This document shows, piece by piece, positions 9,566-17,446 of a stretch of DNA of 64,000 nucleotides. This DNA comes from Nocardioides panzhihuensis (GTDB lineage: Bacteria > Actinomycetota > Actinomycetes > Propionibacteriales > Nocardioidaceae): assembly GCF_013408335.1 (NCBI RefSeq), contig NZ_JACBZR010000001.1, forward strand, positions 4,255,501 through 4,319,500. Direction: 5' to 3'. The notes under the pieces were generated by a model. It had not been told where the DNA came from. It worked only from the letters and a program-made list of their open reading frames with translations, and did not search any database. The position numbers and the translations under genes were made by a program. Every line of letters begins with the position of its first letter. Positions within the stretch are counted from its first letter, which is position 1.

Positions 9566-12500
9566 TGCTGCTCCTCACCTTCGGGGTTGCTTTCCGCCTC
9601 AGCGGGGTTGTTGCGGGCGCGGCTGACGCCCTTCTGGAAGCTGGACAGGCCACGGGTGCGGCGAGCGTCCATATTACGCGGACCTGAAGCCGGTGGGGTG
9701 ACGGCCGGGGCCGCACCTGGGATCAGGTTCTGACCCGGGACACGCACCGGGAGGCCACCTTGGGTCACCGTCGCCGGCTCCTGCTCCTGCAGCTGCTCCA
9801 GCTCCTGCGCCCGGCGCCAACCCTCGTCGCCCGGCGAGGACCAGCTCGTCGGCGTGGTCGGCTCGTCGTCCTGAGCGACCGGCTCCTCGACGGGCGCAGC
9901 CGCCGGGGCGGCCGCAGCAGCGGCGTCGCGGGCCTTGGCACCGGTGTCGGCCTTGGCGGCCGGAGCAGCGATCGGGTCGCTGAGCGGGTCGCCCTTGGCC
10001 TCCATCGCCCGGCGCGCGCCCAGCGGGCGACGGCGGGTGAACCACTCGGACTGGAGGTCGTCGAAGATCGAGCTTCCCTCGTCGTCGAGGATCGGAACCT
10101 CGGTGGTCGAGTCGAGCGGGTTCGGCGAGTTGGTCGGCTCCGGAGCCATCGGGCCCATCGGTCCCGGGGCGATCGCGTCACCGGCAGGACCGAACGGGTC
10201 GTCGTCGGGACCGAAGCCCGGCGGGGGCGTACGCGGCGTGGTGCGCTCGTTGGGACGCTCGAAGGTGCGGAACGCACCGGTGTCGGTGCCGAACGGGCTG
10301 CCACCCTGCCCGCCCGGGTCGCGGCGAGGGAGCTCGCCGGTCTCGGTGCTCGGGTCGAAGCGACCGTCGGGGAAGCGCGCGGCCAGGTCCTCGGCCTTGC
10401 GGACCGGGAGCATGTTGGAGAGGAAGTTCTGCTGCGGACCGCTCGGGTTCTGCTGCGGTGCCGACGGCTGGTTGGAGCCGAACGGGTCTCCACCGAACTG
10501 CTGCTGGCTGCCGCTGAACTGCTGCGGCTGCGCCGGGAAGGTGCCCGTGCGTGCGGTGTGCGGCTCGAAGCCCGGGTCACCCGGCATCGGCGGGACGCCA
10601 CCGTAGGCGGGCTGCTGACCCGTCTGCGTGCCGGTCTGACCGAAGCCGTTGTGCTGGCCGGACTGACCGTTGCCGCCCTGCTGCGCGAGACCCGCCGAAC
10701 CGCCACCGGAGAGGTTGGGGTGGTTGGAGGCGCCGGGCGTACGGCTCGGCAGCGCCGGGGGCGCTGCGGCGGAGGCCATGGGCGCCTCGGGCGCCGGAAG
10801 AGCACCGACAGGCACGTCGTAGGGGTTGCCACCGGTATGCGGCTGGGCGTCGTAGGCCGGCATCCCGTACTGCATCTCGTAGGGAAGCTCGCCGGTGCCC
10901 GGGTAACCGCCGGCCTGCTGGCCGTAGCCGCCCTGCTGGAAGGCGTAGGCGTCGAAGCCCTGCTGCTGGCCCGACGGGGCCTCGACGGCGTGGGCGCCGA
11001 CGATGGTGGTGACCGGCATCTCGACGCGTGCGACCACACCGCGGGGACGGTTGGGCACGAGCTCGATGTAGAGGCCGTGACGCGCCGCCAGGCGCGCGAC
11101 CACGACCAGACCCATCATCCGGGCGACGTCGGCGTCGAGGCCGGTCGCGCGGCGCAGCTTCAGGTTGGCCGCGTCGAGCTCCTCCGGCGTCATGCCGATG
11201 CCGAGGTCCTCGATCTCGACCAGCAGCGGCGCGGCCGGTCCGGCGCGGAAGGTGCGGATCGTGACCGCGGTGTCGGGCGGGGAGAAGTTGGTGGCGTTCT
11301 CGATCAGCTCCGCGAGAAGGTGCACGAGGTCACCCGCGATCGCACCCTCGAACTCGGCGTTCTCGTCGGAGTCGATGTCGACCCGGGCGAACTGCTCGAT
11401 CTCGGAGGCCGCGGCGCGGAGCACGTCGAGGACCGGGACCGGTCCACGAGCAGCATGGCCGATCTCGCCGCCGGCGAGAACCAGGAGGGACTCGTCGTTG
11501 CGGCGCATTCGGGTGGCGAGGTGGTCCAGGCGGAACAGGTTCGCGAGGTCGTCGGGGTCCTGCTCGTTTGCCTCGAGCTGGTCGATGAGCTGGAGCTGAC
11601 GCTCGACGAGGCTCTGCGAACGGCGCGAGAGGTTCATGAACATCTTGTCGACGTTCGTACGCAGCTCGGCCTGCTCGCCGGCCAGTCGGATCGCCTCGAC
11701 GTGGACCGCGTCGAACGCGTCCGCGACGTCACCGATCTCGTCTCGGCGAGCGATGTCCAGGGGCTCGACATGGGTGTCGACCGGGCCTTCGGCCTGGTTC
11801 ATGTAAGCGACTCGCTCAGGCAGGTCGTGGTTGGCCAGGTTGTAGGCCAGACGACGCAGCTGGCTCAGCGGCGACAGGATGGAGCGGGCAGCGACCAGGC
11901 CGACGGCGAGGGCGAAGATCAGAACGCCGAGGACCAGCAGGCCGATGATGATGGCGTCACGGCTCGCGTCGGACTTGATCTGCGCGACGTCGGCGCTGAT
12001 CTCCTCCGCGGTCTGGACGATCAGCTTCTGCAGACCACGGATGAACTCCGTGCTGGCCTCGGTGTACTGGTCCGGGGTCATCTTGACCCGGTCGATGCTC
12101 CCGCTGGAGATCACCTGGTTGACGACTCGGTGCGCGGGCGCCCCGATCGAGCCTTCGGTGGTCGTCTCGCCCGTCAGCTCGTCGAGCACCTGACGGATCT
12201 CGTCGGACGTCTTCAGGTAGTAGTCGGCCGTGGACAGGCGCCACTTGGCCTCGGCACGGGCGAGGTCGGCGAACTGGGCGTCGGAGAGGACGTCGGGGTT
12301 GGTCTCCCCCCTGGCCTCGCGAGCAGCCTTCTCGTTCAGCGCCTTCATCATGATGGCGCGCTCGACGCCCATGGCCTCTGAGGCGGAGCGCACGTTGCTG
12401 ATCGCAGAGATCTTCGAGAAGACCTCGTCGTCCTCCAACGTCGGCATCTGCGCCGAGATGCCGAAGAGGTTGTTCATCACGTCGGTGTAGGCCAGCTGGG

Positions 12501-12942
12501 CCTCGACCTGGGTGTCCTTCTCCTGGATCTGCGCACGCAGGTCGTCGATCCCGTTCAGCGCCTGCTGGATCTCGACGATGCTGTTCTCGAGGTCCTTGTC
12601 GTCGCCGGCGTCGATCTCCTTCGCCTTGGCGCTCCACGCCTCGATCGACTCGTCGGTCGTCTGCTGCAGCGGCCGCATGACGACCTCGGGAACACCCGCG
12701 AGCGCACCATCACGCTCGAAGAGGACGTTGATCGCGAGGTTGTAGGTGTCAGGCAGCGCCTGGGCGACGGTCTCGGCCTGGCGTGCTTCCGCCTGGGCGG
12801 AGAGGGCGCGCGAAATGCTCAATCCACCGAACACCATCGCCGCGATGGTCGGGACGAGCAGCACGAAGATGAGGCGCGCTCGAATTCCCTGCCAGGGCTT
12901 ACGTTCCGGACGGTGGGCTGTGCTTGCGTATGGCTCGGCCAT
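9562..12942 (-). CDS. cvnA: CvnA-type membrane sensor with NIT, HAMP and HATPase domains
   Basis: A 1126-residue membrane protein, first gene of the conservon. Helix 1 (RLIFVLLVPTIAAMVFGG, about residues 25-42) and helix 2 (IIIGLLVLGVLIFALAVGLV) flank an extracytoplasmic nitrate/nitrite-sensing (NIT) type domain starting FERDGALAGVPEVV. HAMP follows, then a histidine-kinase-like ATPase with HLLAELIENATNFSPP (N box) and EDLGIGMTPEELD (G1). No clear phosphoaccepting H box was seen before it. The last ~450 residues are a Pro/Gly/Gln-rich tail. The ATG at 12942 (MAEPYASTAHRPER) has a GAGGGAG site; the longer frame upstream lacks one. Confidence 0.93.
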   Translation of the reverse strand: MAEPYASTAHRPERKPWQGIRARLIFVLLVPTIAAMVFGGLSISRALSAQAEARQAETVAQALPDTYNLAINVLFERDGALAGVPEVVMRPLQQTTDESIEAWSAKAKEIDAGDDKDLENSIVEIQQALNGIDDLRAQIQEKDTQVEAQLAYTDVMNNLFGISAQMPTLEDDEVFSKISAISNVRSASEAMGVERAIMMKALNEKAAREARGETNPDVLSDAQFADLARAEAKWRLSTADYYLKTSDEIRQVLDELTGETTTEGSIGAPAHRVVNQVISSGSIDRVKMTPDQYTEASTEFIRGLQKLIVQTAEEISADVAQIKSDASRDAIIIGLLVLGVLIFALAVGLVAARSILSPLSQLRRLAYNLANHDLPERVAYMNQAEGPVDTHVEPLDIARRDEIGDVADAFDAVHVEAIRLAGEQAELRTNVDKMFMNLSRRSQSLVERQLQLIDQLEANEQDPDDLANLFRLDHLATRMRRNDESLLVLAGGEIGHAARGPVPVLDVLRAAASEIEQFARVDIDSDENAEFEGAIAGDLVHLLAELIENATNFSPPDTAVTIRTFRAGPAAPLLVEIEDLGIGMTPEELDAANLKLRRATGLDADVARMMGLVVVARLAARHGLYIELVPNRPRGVVARVEMPVTTIVGAHAVEAPSGQQQGFDAYAFQQGGYGQQAGGYPGTGELPYEMQYGMPAYDAQPHTGGNPYDVPVGALPAPEAPMASAAAPPALPSRTPGASNHPNLSGGGSAGLAQQGGNGQSGQHNGFGQTGTQTGQQPAYGGVPPMPGDPGFEPHTARTGTFPAQPQQFSGSQQQFGGDPFGSNQPSAPQQNPSGPQQNFLSNMLPVRKAEDLAARFPDGRFDPSTETGELPRRDPGGQGGSPFGTDTGAFRTFERPNERTTPRTPPPGFGPDDDPFGPAGDAIAPGPMGPMAPEPTNSPNPLDSTTEVPILDDEGSSIFDDLQSEWFTRRRPLGARRAMEAKGDPLSDPIAAPAAKADTGAKARDAAAAAAPAAAPVEEPVAQDDEPTTPTSWSSPGDEGWRRAQELEQLQEQEPATVTQGGLPVRVPGQNLIPGAAPAVTPPASGPRNMDARRTRGLSSFQKGVSRARNNPAEAESNPEGEEQQ

Positions 12943-13334
12943 TACTCCCTCTCGTGGCCATGTCACATCAATCCCGAGAGGCGTGCACCATCTGTGGCGC
13001 ACACCCCAGTCCCCCGCCGCGAAGACTGCTGGCACCCGGGCGTACCTGTCTGCAGTCTTTGGCGACGTAAACTTACGTCATAAGTGGTCTCGATTACCAA
13101 TGGTGTACGAAATCATTTGCAAATCTATGGAGGGGCACGCGGAGTATATGCCCCAGCCGCTCGAGGGACGATACGTCGAGCCATCCGGATGCCCGTCGAT
13201 GCCGTCGATGACCGGAGAGGGGAATACCCCACGCGTCTCTGGGAGGCGAGGACTAGGCTCTTCCGCGTCGGCCGTCAAAGTCGCCGGACGACGTACGTTT
13301 GAAGCGCTGATGCGCGAGGAAGGGGCAAGCTGCC
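12943..13334. promoter_or_regulatory. Divergent cvnA / cold-shock gene regulatory region
   Basis: A 392-bp non-coding gap. It contains the inverted repeat GACGTAA-AC-TTACGTC at 13064-13079 and an unusually AT-rich stretch (about 13066-13135), the likely seat of the outward promoters. Short ORFs on both strands here have no ribosome site or recognisable product. Confidence 0.55.
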
Positions 13335-13733
13335 GTGCCTACTGGCAAGGTCAAGTGGTTCGACGCCACCAAGGGCTTCGGGTTTCTGTCACAGGACGAC
13401 GGTCCGGACGTGTACGTCCACGCCGACGCGCTCCCTGAGGGCACTGCCAAGACCTTGAAGGCCGGCACTCGGGTCGAGTTCGGCATCGCCCAGGGGCGCC
13501 GTGGTGAGCAGGCGCTCTCGGTGACCGTCCTGGAGCGCGCGCCTTCCGTCGCCGGGCGCCAGCGGGCCGCCAAGCGCCGCAACCCCGAGGAGATGGAGCT
13601 GATCGTCGAGAACGTGATCAAGCTCCTCGACGACATCCGGGACGGCTACGCCCAAGGTCGCCCGCCCACGCGGGAGCTGGCGAAGAAGGTCTCCCCCGCG
13701 CTGCGGCAGATCGCCGACGAGTTCGAGCTCTGA
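13335..13733 (+). CDS. Cold-shock domain protein, CspB type with C-terminal extension
   Basis: A 132-residue protein. Residues 1-65 are a cold-shock OB fold with RNP1 KGFGFLSQDDG and RNP2-like VYVHADAL, which bind single-stranded nucleic acid. The second half (PEEMELIVENVIKLLDDIRD...) is a helical extension that ordinary 67-residue Csp proteins lack. The longer type is common in actinobacteria beside DUF3027 genes, as seen 5 kb away. The start is a GTG (VPTGKVKWFDATKG). It converges with the M50 gene 4 nt away. Confidence 0.93.
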   Translation: MPTGKVKWFDATKGFGFLSQDDGPDVYVHADALPEGTAKTLKAGTRVEFGIAQGRRGEQALSVTVLERAPSVAGRQRAAKRRNPEEMELIVENVIKLLDDIRDGYAQGRPPTRELAKKVSPALRQIADEFEL

Positions 13734-13737
13734 TTCT

Positions 13738-14445
13738 CTAGATCCAGCTCAGGTCGGGGATCAGAGTCTGCACGCCGACCACCAGGCCGGCGAGGTTCAC
13801 GGCCAGCAGGACGAGGATCCAGAGCACCGACGGGATGCCGGTCAGACCGGCGAGCTGGTCGGGGTCGGAGCCACGCCGGCCTCGCTCGCCGCGGCCGAGA
13901 AGCTCGAGGAGCGGCCGCGGCGAGGCGAGCAGGAGCAGCCAGGTCACCAAGGTGGCGACGATCGTCTGGAGGCGGCCGTCGGCGTACCAGCTGATCGCGC
14001 CCAGCGCGGCCCCGAACACCAGCAGGACGAGGAGGCCGTAGCCGTTGCGGACCCACAGCAGGAGCACGAGCATCGCCGCCACCAGGAGCCACAGCAGTCC
14101 CAGGGCGTGGCCGGCGGCCAGCATGGTCGCGCTCAGCAGACCGAGGAGTGCCGGCGCGAGATAGCCGGCGGCGAGCATCGCCACCATCCCCGGCCCGGTC
14201 GGCTTGCCTCGCGAGAGGGTGACGCCCGAGGTGTCGGAGTGGAGCTTGATCCCGGACAGGCGCCTTCCCGCCAGGACCGCGACCACGGCGTGGCCGGCCT
14301 CGTGGACGACGGTGACGCCGAGGCGTACGGTGCGCCAGCTCCCACGCCACACGACCAGCACCAGGGCGACGAACCCGGCGCCGATCAGCCAAGGCGCTTC
14401 GGGGACGGTCTGGGTCGCGGTGATCGTGTCCCAGAACTCCCTCAC
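13738..14445 (-). CDS. M50-family membrane metallopeptidase (site-2 protease type)
   Basis: A 235-residue multispanning membrane protein. The zinc motif HEAGH lies in VTVVHEAGHAVVAVLAGRRL, with SGIKLHSDTSGVTLSRG after it, as in M50B peptidases; around five further hydrophobic helices follow. Such enzymes cleave transmembrane segments, but no substrate is evident here. The start is the GTG at 14445 (VREFWDTITATQ), which overlaps the stop of a 28-codon repeat ORF; that repeat supplies the GGAGG site. Upstream larE is therefore linked to this gene through the repeat. Confidence 0.87.
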   Translation of the reverse strand: MREFWDTITATQTVPEAPWLIGAGFVALVLVVWRGSWRTVRLGVTVVHEAGHAVVAVLAGRRLSGIKLHSDTSGVTLSRGKPTGPGMVAMLAAGYLAPALLGLLSATMLAAGHALGLLWLLVAAMLVLLLWVRNGYGLLVLLVFGAALGAISWYADGRLQTIVATLVTWLLLLASPRPLLELLGRGERGRRGSDPDQLAGLTGIPSVLWILVLLAVNLAGLVVGVQTLIPDLSWI

Positions 14446-14528
14446 GCCGCCACCTCCGTAGCGCAAGCGCCAGAATACGAAGACGCCAGCGTGTTGTCCT
14501 CGTGGTTCACTCGCTGACGCTCGCTCAC
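14442..14528 (-). repeat. MIRU-like coupling repeat, copy 2 (28-codon ORF)
   Basis: An 87-bp open frame. Its GTG (14526-14528) overlaps the larE stop TGA (14525-14527), and its TGA (14442-14444) overlaps the GTG start of the M50 gene. The peptide starts VSERQRVNHED and ends GACATEVAA. It is the most diverged of the four copies, in the central part and with one extra codon. Confidence 0.85.
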
Positions 14529-15370
14529 TTGGCCGCCTTCTGGTTCATCGATCCGGAGCGGAAACCGCGTGGGTCGATCTCCACGGCGGTGAATCCTGCG
14601 TCGGTCACGGTCTTGAGCACCTCGTCGGCATGGTGGGGTTCGAGAGGCAGGAGGCTAGCCGACAGCTCCACCATGGCCTTCTCCCCGTGGTCCCGGACTC
14701 GCAGATCCACCCTGGCGGCGTCGTGGCCGTGGGAGGCCAGGACGCCGCGTACGCCCTGCTCTGCTCTCTCCACGCGCGCGAGCCTTCGTGGCGTGACCTC
14801 GAGGCCGTAGGCGATCCGGCTCGAGAGACAGGCAGCGGCCGGCTTGTCCCAGGTCGGCAGCCCCCAGCGACGCGAGGCCTCGCGGATCTGTGCCTTCGTC
14901 AGTCCGGCGTCCTTGAGCGGGGTGATCGCGCCACGCTCGGCGGCCGCGCGGATGCCGGGGCGGAGACCGTTGAGCCCCTCGATCGCGTCGTCGGCGTTGG
15001 TGCCGGTGGCCACATGGGCCAGACCGAGCTCGCCGGCCAGCGGGATCAGGGTGTCGAGCAGCTCCGCCTTGCAGAAGAAGCACCGATCGGTGCCGTTGGC
15101 CCGATAGCCCTCCCGCTCCATCTCATGGGTCTGCGGGGTGACGAGGCGTACGCCGAGGCTCCTGGCGAACTCCGCGGCCGGGTCCCGCTCCGCGACCGGG
15201 AGACTGTGGGAGTAGCCGGTCGCGGCGGCGACGTTGTCGCTGGTCAGAGCCCTCGTCGCGGCCGCCAGCAGGAAAGCGCTGTCTGCGCCTCCGGAGAAGG
15301 CGACCAGCACGCTTCCCCGAGACTTGAGATCCGCTTCGAGAGCGCTGAGCCGTTGATCGAGGTCGGACAC
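14525..15370 (-). CDS. larE: LarE-like ATP-dependent sulfur transferase
   Basis: A 281-residue PP-loop protein. SGGADSAFLLA (residues 26-36) is the PP-loop that binds ATP; RCFFCK (96-101) and AACLSSRIAYG follow, with Cys181 at the place of the sacrificial cysteine of LarE. LarE donates sulfur to the pyridinium ring of the nickel-pincer cofactor of lactate racemase. No larA, larB or larC is in the window, so another sulfur-transfer role is possible. A TAGGGT -10 lies 6 nt before the GTG start, predicting a leaderless mRNA. Its stop overlaps a coupling repeat. Confidence 0.88.
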   Translation of the reverse strand: MSDLDQRLSALEADLKSRGSVLVAFSGGADSAFLLAAATRALTSDNVAAATGYSHSLPVAERDPAAEFARSLGVRLVTPQTHEMEREGYRANGTDRCFFCKAELLDTLIPLAGELGLAHVATGTNADDAIEGLNGLRPGIRAAAERGAITPLKDAGLTKAQIREASRRWGLPTWDKPAAACLSSRIAYGLEVTPRRLARVERAEQGVRGVLASHGHDAARVDLRVRDHGEKAMVELSASLLPLEPHHADEVLKTVTDAGFTAVEIDPRGFRSGSMNQKAAK

Positions 15371-15379
15371 GCTCCGACC

Positions 15380-16474
15380 CTATCGGCGTACTCCAGTGGC
15401 CACCGCGGATCGGCGCCGCGAGGCCAGGACGACCAGCACGATCGCAAGCACGATGCTGAGCACGACCAGGAGACCCACGACCGCGACGGTGAGGACGACC
15501 GCGGTCAGCGCGGCTCGGGTCCCCTCGTCGCGCTCGACCCGTAGGTCCTCGACGATCTCCTGAACCGAGGCCCGGAGCACCTCCTGCAGACCCCGCATGA
15601 ACTCCGTGCTGGACGCGACGTAGACGTCCGGAGCAGCGGCGGACGAGTCGGCGCCGCTCTCGGCGATGACCTGGTTGACGATCTGATGCGCAGGGACACC
15701 GACCGCTCCTTCGGTGGCCGTGTCCTGGGTCAGCCCGTCGAGCGCCTCCCGCTGCTGGTCGGAGGTCTTCTCGTAGAAGTCTGCGAGCGAGCTCCGCACC
15801 CCGGCCTCGGCCTCGACCAGGGACGCGAGCTCCTTCTCGCCGAGCCGCTGCGTCCCGGGCCTCTGTGCCTCGAACAGGAAGGTCGTCATGAGCAGGCGCT
15901 CCTGACTCAGCGACTCCCATGCCTCCGGGACGCTGCCCAGCGCCTCGATCATGGACGCGGTCTGCTCACCCGTGACCTCCGGCAGGTGGGCGGCGATGCC
16001 GAACAGGTCGTTCACCAGGTCGGTGTATCGCTGCTGCGCCTCGTCGCCGGGCTCGCGGGCCTGCGTACGCAGGTCGTCGATGTCGACGAGGGCCCGATCG
16101 ATCTGATCGAGCGTCGCGTCGAGCTCCTCGTCCTCACCGCTGTCGATGTCCCGTACGCCGGTACGCCAGGCCTCTGCCGCGAGGTCAGTCGTCTCCTGCA
16201 ACGGTCTGCTCACCACCGGGGGAACGCCGGCCAGGGCCCCATCACGCTCGAAGCCCAACGCGGCCGCGAGCTCGAAGGTGAGCGCCAGAGCCTCAGCGAG
16301 TGCCTCGGCCCGCTGGGTGGCGGCCGCCTGTTCGGTCGCTCGGGAGACACCCAGGTAGCCGAGAACGCCTGCCGTGATCGCGGTGAGCACCGCCAGGACC
16401 AAGAGGACCCGCATCGCCCATATGGCCTTCGCGGCGGGCTGACGGGTCGGCGGCTTTGCCAGCATGTTGGTCAT
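15380..16474 (-). CDS. Orphan NIT-type sensor membrane protein, paralogue of the CvnA sensor half
   Basis: A 364-residue protein with helix 1 (MRVLLVLAVLTAITAGVLGY), an extracytoplasmic domain and helix 2 (LTAVVLTVAVVGLLVVLSIV), ending soon after with ASRRRSAVATGVRR. The outer domain matches CvnA block by block: GFERDGALAGVPPVVSRPLQ, YTDLVNDLFGIAAHLPEV, EGAVGVPAHQIVNQVIAESG and ASSTEFMRGLQEVLRASVQE. HAMP, kinase and tail are all absent. It may be a decoy or accessory sensor for CvnA, or a duplicated remnant; the frame is intact. The promoter of larE overlaps its stop codon. Confidence 0.82.
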   Translation of the reverse strand: MTNMLAKPPTRQPAAKAIWAMRVLLVLAVLTAITAGVLGYLGVSRATEQAAATQRAEALAEALALTFELAAALGFERDGALAGVPPVVSRPLQETTDLAAEAWRTGVRDIDSGEDEELDATLDQIDRALVDIDDLRTQAREPGDEAQQRYTDLVNDLFGIAAHLPEVTGEQTASMIEALGSVPEAWESLSQERLLMTTFLFEAQRPGTQRLGEKELASLVEAEAGVRSSLADFYEKTSDQQREALDGLTQDTATEGAVGVPAHQIVNQVIAESGADSSAAAPDVYVASSTEFMRGLQEVLRASVQEIVEDLRVERDEGTRAALTAVVLTVAVVGLLVVLSIVLAIVLVVLASRRRSAVATGVRR

Positions 16475-16580
16475 GACACCTCTCGGTCCGGCGAGAGTGG
16501 AACCCTAGGACAGGACGGACACTCCGCGCGCGTGAATTCCGGATCGCAGCAGCGGGGCATCGTCTGGATAGGGTCTGACC

Positions 16581-17345
16581 ATGGGGGCAGAGCGGGAGGC
16601 GTCGGTGAAGTCGGGCCGACGGTCGAGAGGCACTCTGGGCTCGCTCGTCGAGATCTTGATCATCGCGGTCTCGGCGATCCTGCTCACGGTCGTCATCAAG
16701 ACCTTCCTCGCCCAGGCGTTCTACATCCCCTCGGAGTCGATGGAGCCCGGGCTGAAGGTCAACGACCGGGTGCTGGTCGAGAAGCCCTCCTACTGGATGG
16801 GCGGCGCCCCTGAGCGCGGCGACGTGGTCGTCTTCGCCGATCCCGGCAACTGGCTCTCGACCAACCAGGTCCCTCCCGCGCCGACCGGCTTCAAGGCCGT
16901 GCTCGCCAAGATCGGGCTCTACCCGTCCGGCGACCACCTGGTGAAGCGGGTCATCGGAGTCGGCGGCGACACCGTGGAGTGCTGCGAGTCGGGTCGCATC
17001 GTGGTCAACGGCACTCCTCTGGACGCGTCCTCGTTCATCGCCCCGTCCGCCACCTGCGACGGTCCGATGGCGCAGGACAACGGCTCCTATGTCCGGGGCG
17101 GCTGCCGGGGCTGGAAGGCCGTCGTCCCCGAGGGCCGGCTCTTCGTGATGGGCGACAACCGCGCCAACTCCGCCGACTCGTCCTTCCACCTGTGCAGCCC
17201 CGAACGCCAGAGGTCTGGCGACGAGGCCTGCGCGAGCGCCTTCGTAGCCGTCTCCGACGTCGTCGGACGCGTAGCCGTCGTCTTCTGGCCCACCGACCGC
17301 TTCGGCCTCGAGCACCGTCCCGAGACCTTCGACTCCGTCGACTGA
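16581..17345 (+). CDS. lepB: Signal peptidase I
   Basis: A 254-residue membrane serine protease that removes signal peptides from exported proteins. After a ~25-residue cytoplasmic segment comes one helix (EILIIAVSAILLTVVIK). FYIPSESMEPG holds the catalytic serine (Ser53), and DHLVKRVIGVGGD the general-base lysine (Lys122); VPEGRLFVMGDNRANSADS is box E. It has the single N-terminal anchor of actinobacterial type I peptidases. TAGGGT 6 nt before the ATG predicts a leaderless transcript. It converges with the RDD-FHA gene across a palindromic repeat array. Confidence 0.95.
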   Translation: MGAEREASVKSGRRSRGTLGSLVEILIIAVSAILLTVVIKTFLAQAFYIPSESMEPGLKVNDRVLVEKPSYWMGGAPERGDVVVFADPGNWLSTNQVPPAPTGFKAVLAKIGLYPSGDHLVKRVIGVGGDTVECCESGRIVVNGTPLDASSFIAPSATCDGPMAQDNGSYVRGGCRGWKAVVPEGRLFVMGDNRANSADSSFHLCSPERQRSGDEACASAFVAVSDVVGRVAVVFWPTDRFGLEHRPETFDSVD

Positions 17346-17354
17346 CCCTCGCCG

Positions 17355-17440
17355 AGGCGTCACGTACGTCGCTCGAGGCGTCACGCACGTCGGCCGAGAC
17401 GTCACGGGAGTGACTTCTCGGCCGACGGGAGTGACGTCTC
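17355..17440. repeat. Head-to-head array of ~22-bp GAGRCGTCAC units
   Basis: Three direct units containing GAGGCGTCACGTACG, GAGGCGTCACGCACG and GAGACGTCACGGGAG are followed by reverse-complement units (GAGTGACTTCTCGGC, GAGTGACGTCTCGGC). The array fills the gap between the convergent lepB and RDD-FHA genes and can fold, so it may serve as a bidirectional terminator. A related array lies at 46183-46290. Confidence 0.75.
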
Positions 17441-17446
17441 GGCTGG

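Noticed and set aside
9760..12381. 873-codon plus-strand frame opposite cvnA
   Set aside because: Antisense shadow of cvnA with no ribosome site; the Arg/Leu/Gly/Val-rich product is typical of reversed high-GC frames.
13078..13302. Short ORFs on both strands between cvnA and the cold-shock gene
   Set aside because: No ribosome site, no recognisable product, and the region is AT-rich and palindrome-bearing like a promoter.
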